Source: Ephydatia muelleri (taxonomy: Eukaryota; Porifera; Demospongiae; Spongillida; Spongillidae). Taken from it: a stretch of DNA of 64,000 nucleotides. Every line of letters starts with the position of its first letter. Positions within the stretch are counted from its first letter, which is position 1. The stretch spans positions 12,148,360 to 12,212,359 of the forward strand of contig JABACO010000005.1 of assembly GCA_013339895.1 (NCBI GenBank), given 5' to 3'. The notes beneath the pieces are model-generated. The model was not told the origin of the DNA and searched no databases. It was given only the letters and a program-made list of their open reading frames with translations. The position numbers and the translations under genes were made by a program. Of this stretch, positions 62,331-64,000 are shown piece after piece.

Positions 62331-63264
62331 ATGTTGGAAGTAGCTGCTGGTAGGATAGGTTAAGCATCATTCCAAATTACATGCATTGTCAGTAACCATT
62401 ACCGGTACTGCTGGTTGAAATGAAACAGGATGCAGGCTCAGGAGTGAAAGCAGCTCCTGATAGAAAGATTACATGTCACTCTTAAATTGAAAAAGCAGTT
62501 CGGCCGGATCAAATCTGGTAGCCAAAATTGATCCGGTCGGATTAATTTTGGCTGCTAAAAGTGATCCGCCTCTGCCAAAAATGATCCGGGTACAAATTCT
62601 CTTGGAAAACACTTTATTCGCCCTAGCGTATAATATTGTGCACGGGACCCCATTTTATCACTGCAGTTCATTTCTATCGGTAGCACTGCCGTTGCTAAAA
62701 AGGTACATATATCAATCCGACTTATAGCACCATTATGAGAAGACGATTTGTTATTTTAAATGAAGACCTCGCTAATCAGTCTGGCTATTTCAATAGTCTT
62801 CTCTTACCCGGATGAGTGGTGAGATTAATCGAACTACTCAACGTTTGGATGATGTAGTATGTTATGAATTAAGCATTTCTTGGCAAACATTCTCATCTCA
62901 GTCACTCATTCATTATTAAAGTCACACAGGCTCCATTTGTATCTGAAAGGGCCAAAGGTGCATGATGGAAATGGCTTTTATTTTTATTCAATTGCCCTGG
63001 CTGTAACCGGACCACAACAGGACCACAAGGACTGATATTGTGTCTACTTATCACCACCTTCATGATACACAATGCATTGTCTCCCCAGCTGGCCTGCATG
63101 CTTTCTTTACCCAAATGAGTCAATATGAACAGTACATGAAACATACGAAAATACAATCCCTCGGCACAGGGGCCACAGTATTTGAAATACTTGCTTACTC
63201 CAAACAACATACGTTTTTGCACTTTCGGGAGCATCGTACAGATGGCTTAATCACTCACCTATAG
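62331..63264. other. Gene-less stretch with a hairpin module
   Basis: No coding gene was recognised. 62500-62595 carries the second hairpin module (see the separate entry). Short near-duplicates occur at 62220-62345 and 62370-62460 (TAGCACC...GTGGTTGAGGTGGAACAGCA versus CTGCTGGTTGAAATGAAACAG), suggesting an old tandem duplication of roughly 120 bases. Confidence 0.5.
62519..62590. other. Hairpin plus AAAAGTGATCC module
   Basis: GCCAAAATTGATCC (62521-62534) pairs with GGATTAATTTTGGC (62539-62552), one mismatch, four-base loop. It is followed by GCTAAAAGTGATCCGCC and GCCAAAAATGATCC. Architecture matches 9441-9510, with GATCC replacing GTACC throughout. Confidence 0.5.
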
Positions 63265-64000
63265 AGAATATCAATTCAATTCAATTCAATTCAATTTTCA
63301 ATTTACTTCAATTCAATTTCCTATACACGGATATAGGCAATTCAAATGTATACATGTACACATGTATATACAGAAGGAGGCAAATAACGACATGTATACA
63401 TGCACTTACAAATTGCCTATAGGCCTACGAAAAAGGGATACAAAACACAAAAGGATGAAAGGTCAATATTACTGAAATCGGGAATGAAAAATTTCAATCT
63501 TCAATGAGGAGACAACATCTTGAGGTAGGTGGTTCCATATGGGGATCACACGTTCAGTGAAAAAGTGTGCTCAAAATGTGTGATGGGGTAAACATTTTGA
63601 TCGCAGGATACAAGAATGACCTCTGATGTAGTATGACCTGACCGGTTTGGTGAAGAAGCTGTCAAATGGAAGATCAACCAAGTTTTGATATATCTTGTAA
63701 CACATGACAAGATCATAATAGATTCTCCTATACTCTAAGGTCTGTAGACCCAGGTTAGCAAGGCGATTACCGTAGTCCATATATGGTATACCAGCACGCT
63801 TGTAAATGGCACGAGTGAAAAATCTCTGGACCCGTTCAATACATTTGATATCCTTGAGGAGCCAGGGGTTCCAAACTTGGGTACTACTTTCCAGAAGAGG
63901 ACGTACATACACCTTGTAAAGACGCACAAGGACAGACACATCATTGGAATGAAAGCCTTTTAATAGAAGGGAGCTCCTATTGAAAGCCATGGCAGCAACA
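63265..64000 (-). mobile_element. 3' end of a CR1/Jockey-like LINE
   Basis: The minus strand encodes the C-terminal part of a non-LTR reverse transcriptase: LVRLYKVYVRPLLESSTQVW, then LLKDIKCIERVQRFFTRAI, LANLGLQTLEYRRIYYDLVMCYKI, and further on RVIPIWNHLPQDVV near 63500-63545. A stop at 63570 or frameshift breaks it. The 3' side ends in a (TTGAA)n/(ATTGA)n tail at about 63271-63320 (minus orientation), as in LINEs ending in short tandem repeats. The element continues past the window edge. Confidence 0.82.

Noticed and set aside
62902..63234. 110-codon minus-strand frame
   Set aside because: No domain or homology recognised and no sign of being a LINE part; likely chance.

Overview
The window is genomic DNA from an intron-rich eukaryote, almost certainly an animal. 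It contains spliced genes for RIO kinase 3, a LysM+TLDc protein of the OXR1/NCOA7 type, the TFIID subunit TAF3, SDF2 and the ciliary protein SPEF1/CLAMP, together with hAT, Helitron, LINE-like and TTAA-type transposon remains. Very abundant (CA)n/(TG)n arrays and the mix of transposons suggest a marine invertebrate; a sponge or other early-branching animal is possible, but I cannot fix the taxon. I see no bacterial operons, CRISPR arrays or rRNA/tRNA genes. A run of exactly 1,000 Ns (11412-12411) is a scaffold gap.

Layout: 1-3830 is a diverged composite tandem repeat dominated by CA-rich minisatellite. 5030-6344 holds a perfect fold-back MITE with a 9-bp target duplication and a decayed hAT transposon. 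6796-9345 is TAF3 on the + strand (histone fold to first half of a PHD finger), with one apparent frameshift and no visible 3' end. 9420-11411 is a transposon graveyard (hairpin module, candidate MITE, retroelement fragment on -, Helitron helicase fragment on +) running into the gap. 12412-12595 has the last exons of an unidentified + strand gene. 15079-18931 is RIOK3 (-, 9 exons, phases consistent). 20088-37235 is the OXR1/NCOA7-like gene (-, 15 exons, 1,042 aa). It is head-to-head, across 254 bp, with two tandem intronless IAH1-like GDSL esterases (37490-38161 and 38406-39083, +). 39190-45560 is an 11-exon + strand EF-hand protein that I do not recognise. SDF2 (-, 45891-56133) converges on it and is head-to-head with SPEF1 (+, 56317-59116) across 183 bp. 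SPEF1 converges with a YHYH-domain secreted protein gene (-). From 60530 onward are a duplicated fragment of a SPEF1 exon, a second hAT transposon and the 3' end of a LINE.

The genes are ordinary housekeeping or ciliary genes and do not form an evident pathway. Packing is tight at promoters (two head-to-head pairs) and at 3' ends (two convergent pairs), whereas introns are swollen by tandem repeats, homopolymer G/C tracts and nested transposons. I found no new multi-gene system. The most notable observations are: a 28-bp minisatellite in SDF2 that repeats a 5' splice site twelve times; a TTAA element nested in one arm of a fold-back element, with the undamaged other arm serving as the empty site; patchy gene conversion between the two esterases; and a pair of related hairpin modules 53 kb apart. 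Exon coordinates come from reading splice sites and phases by eye, without transcript evidence.
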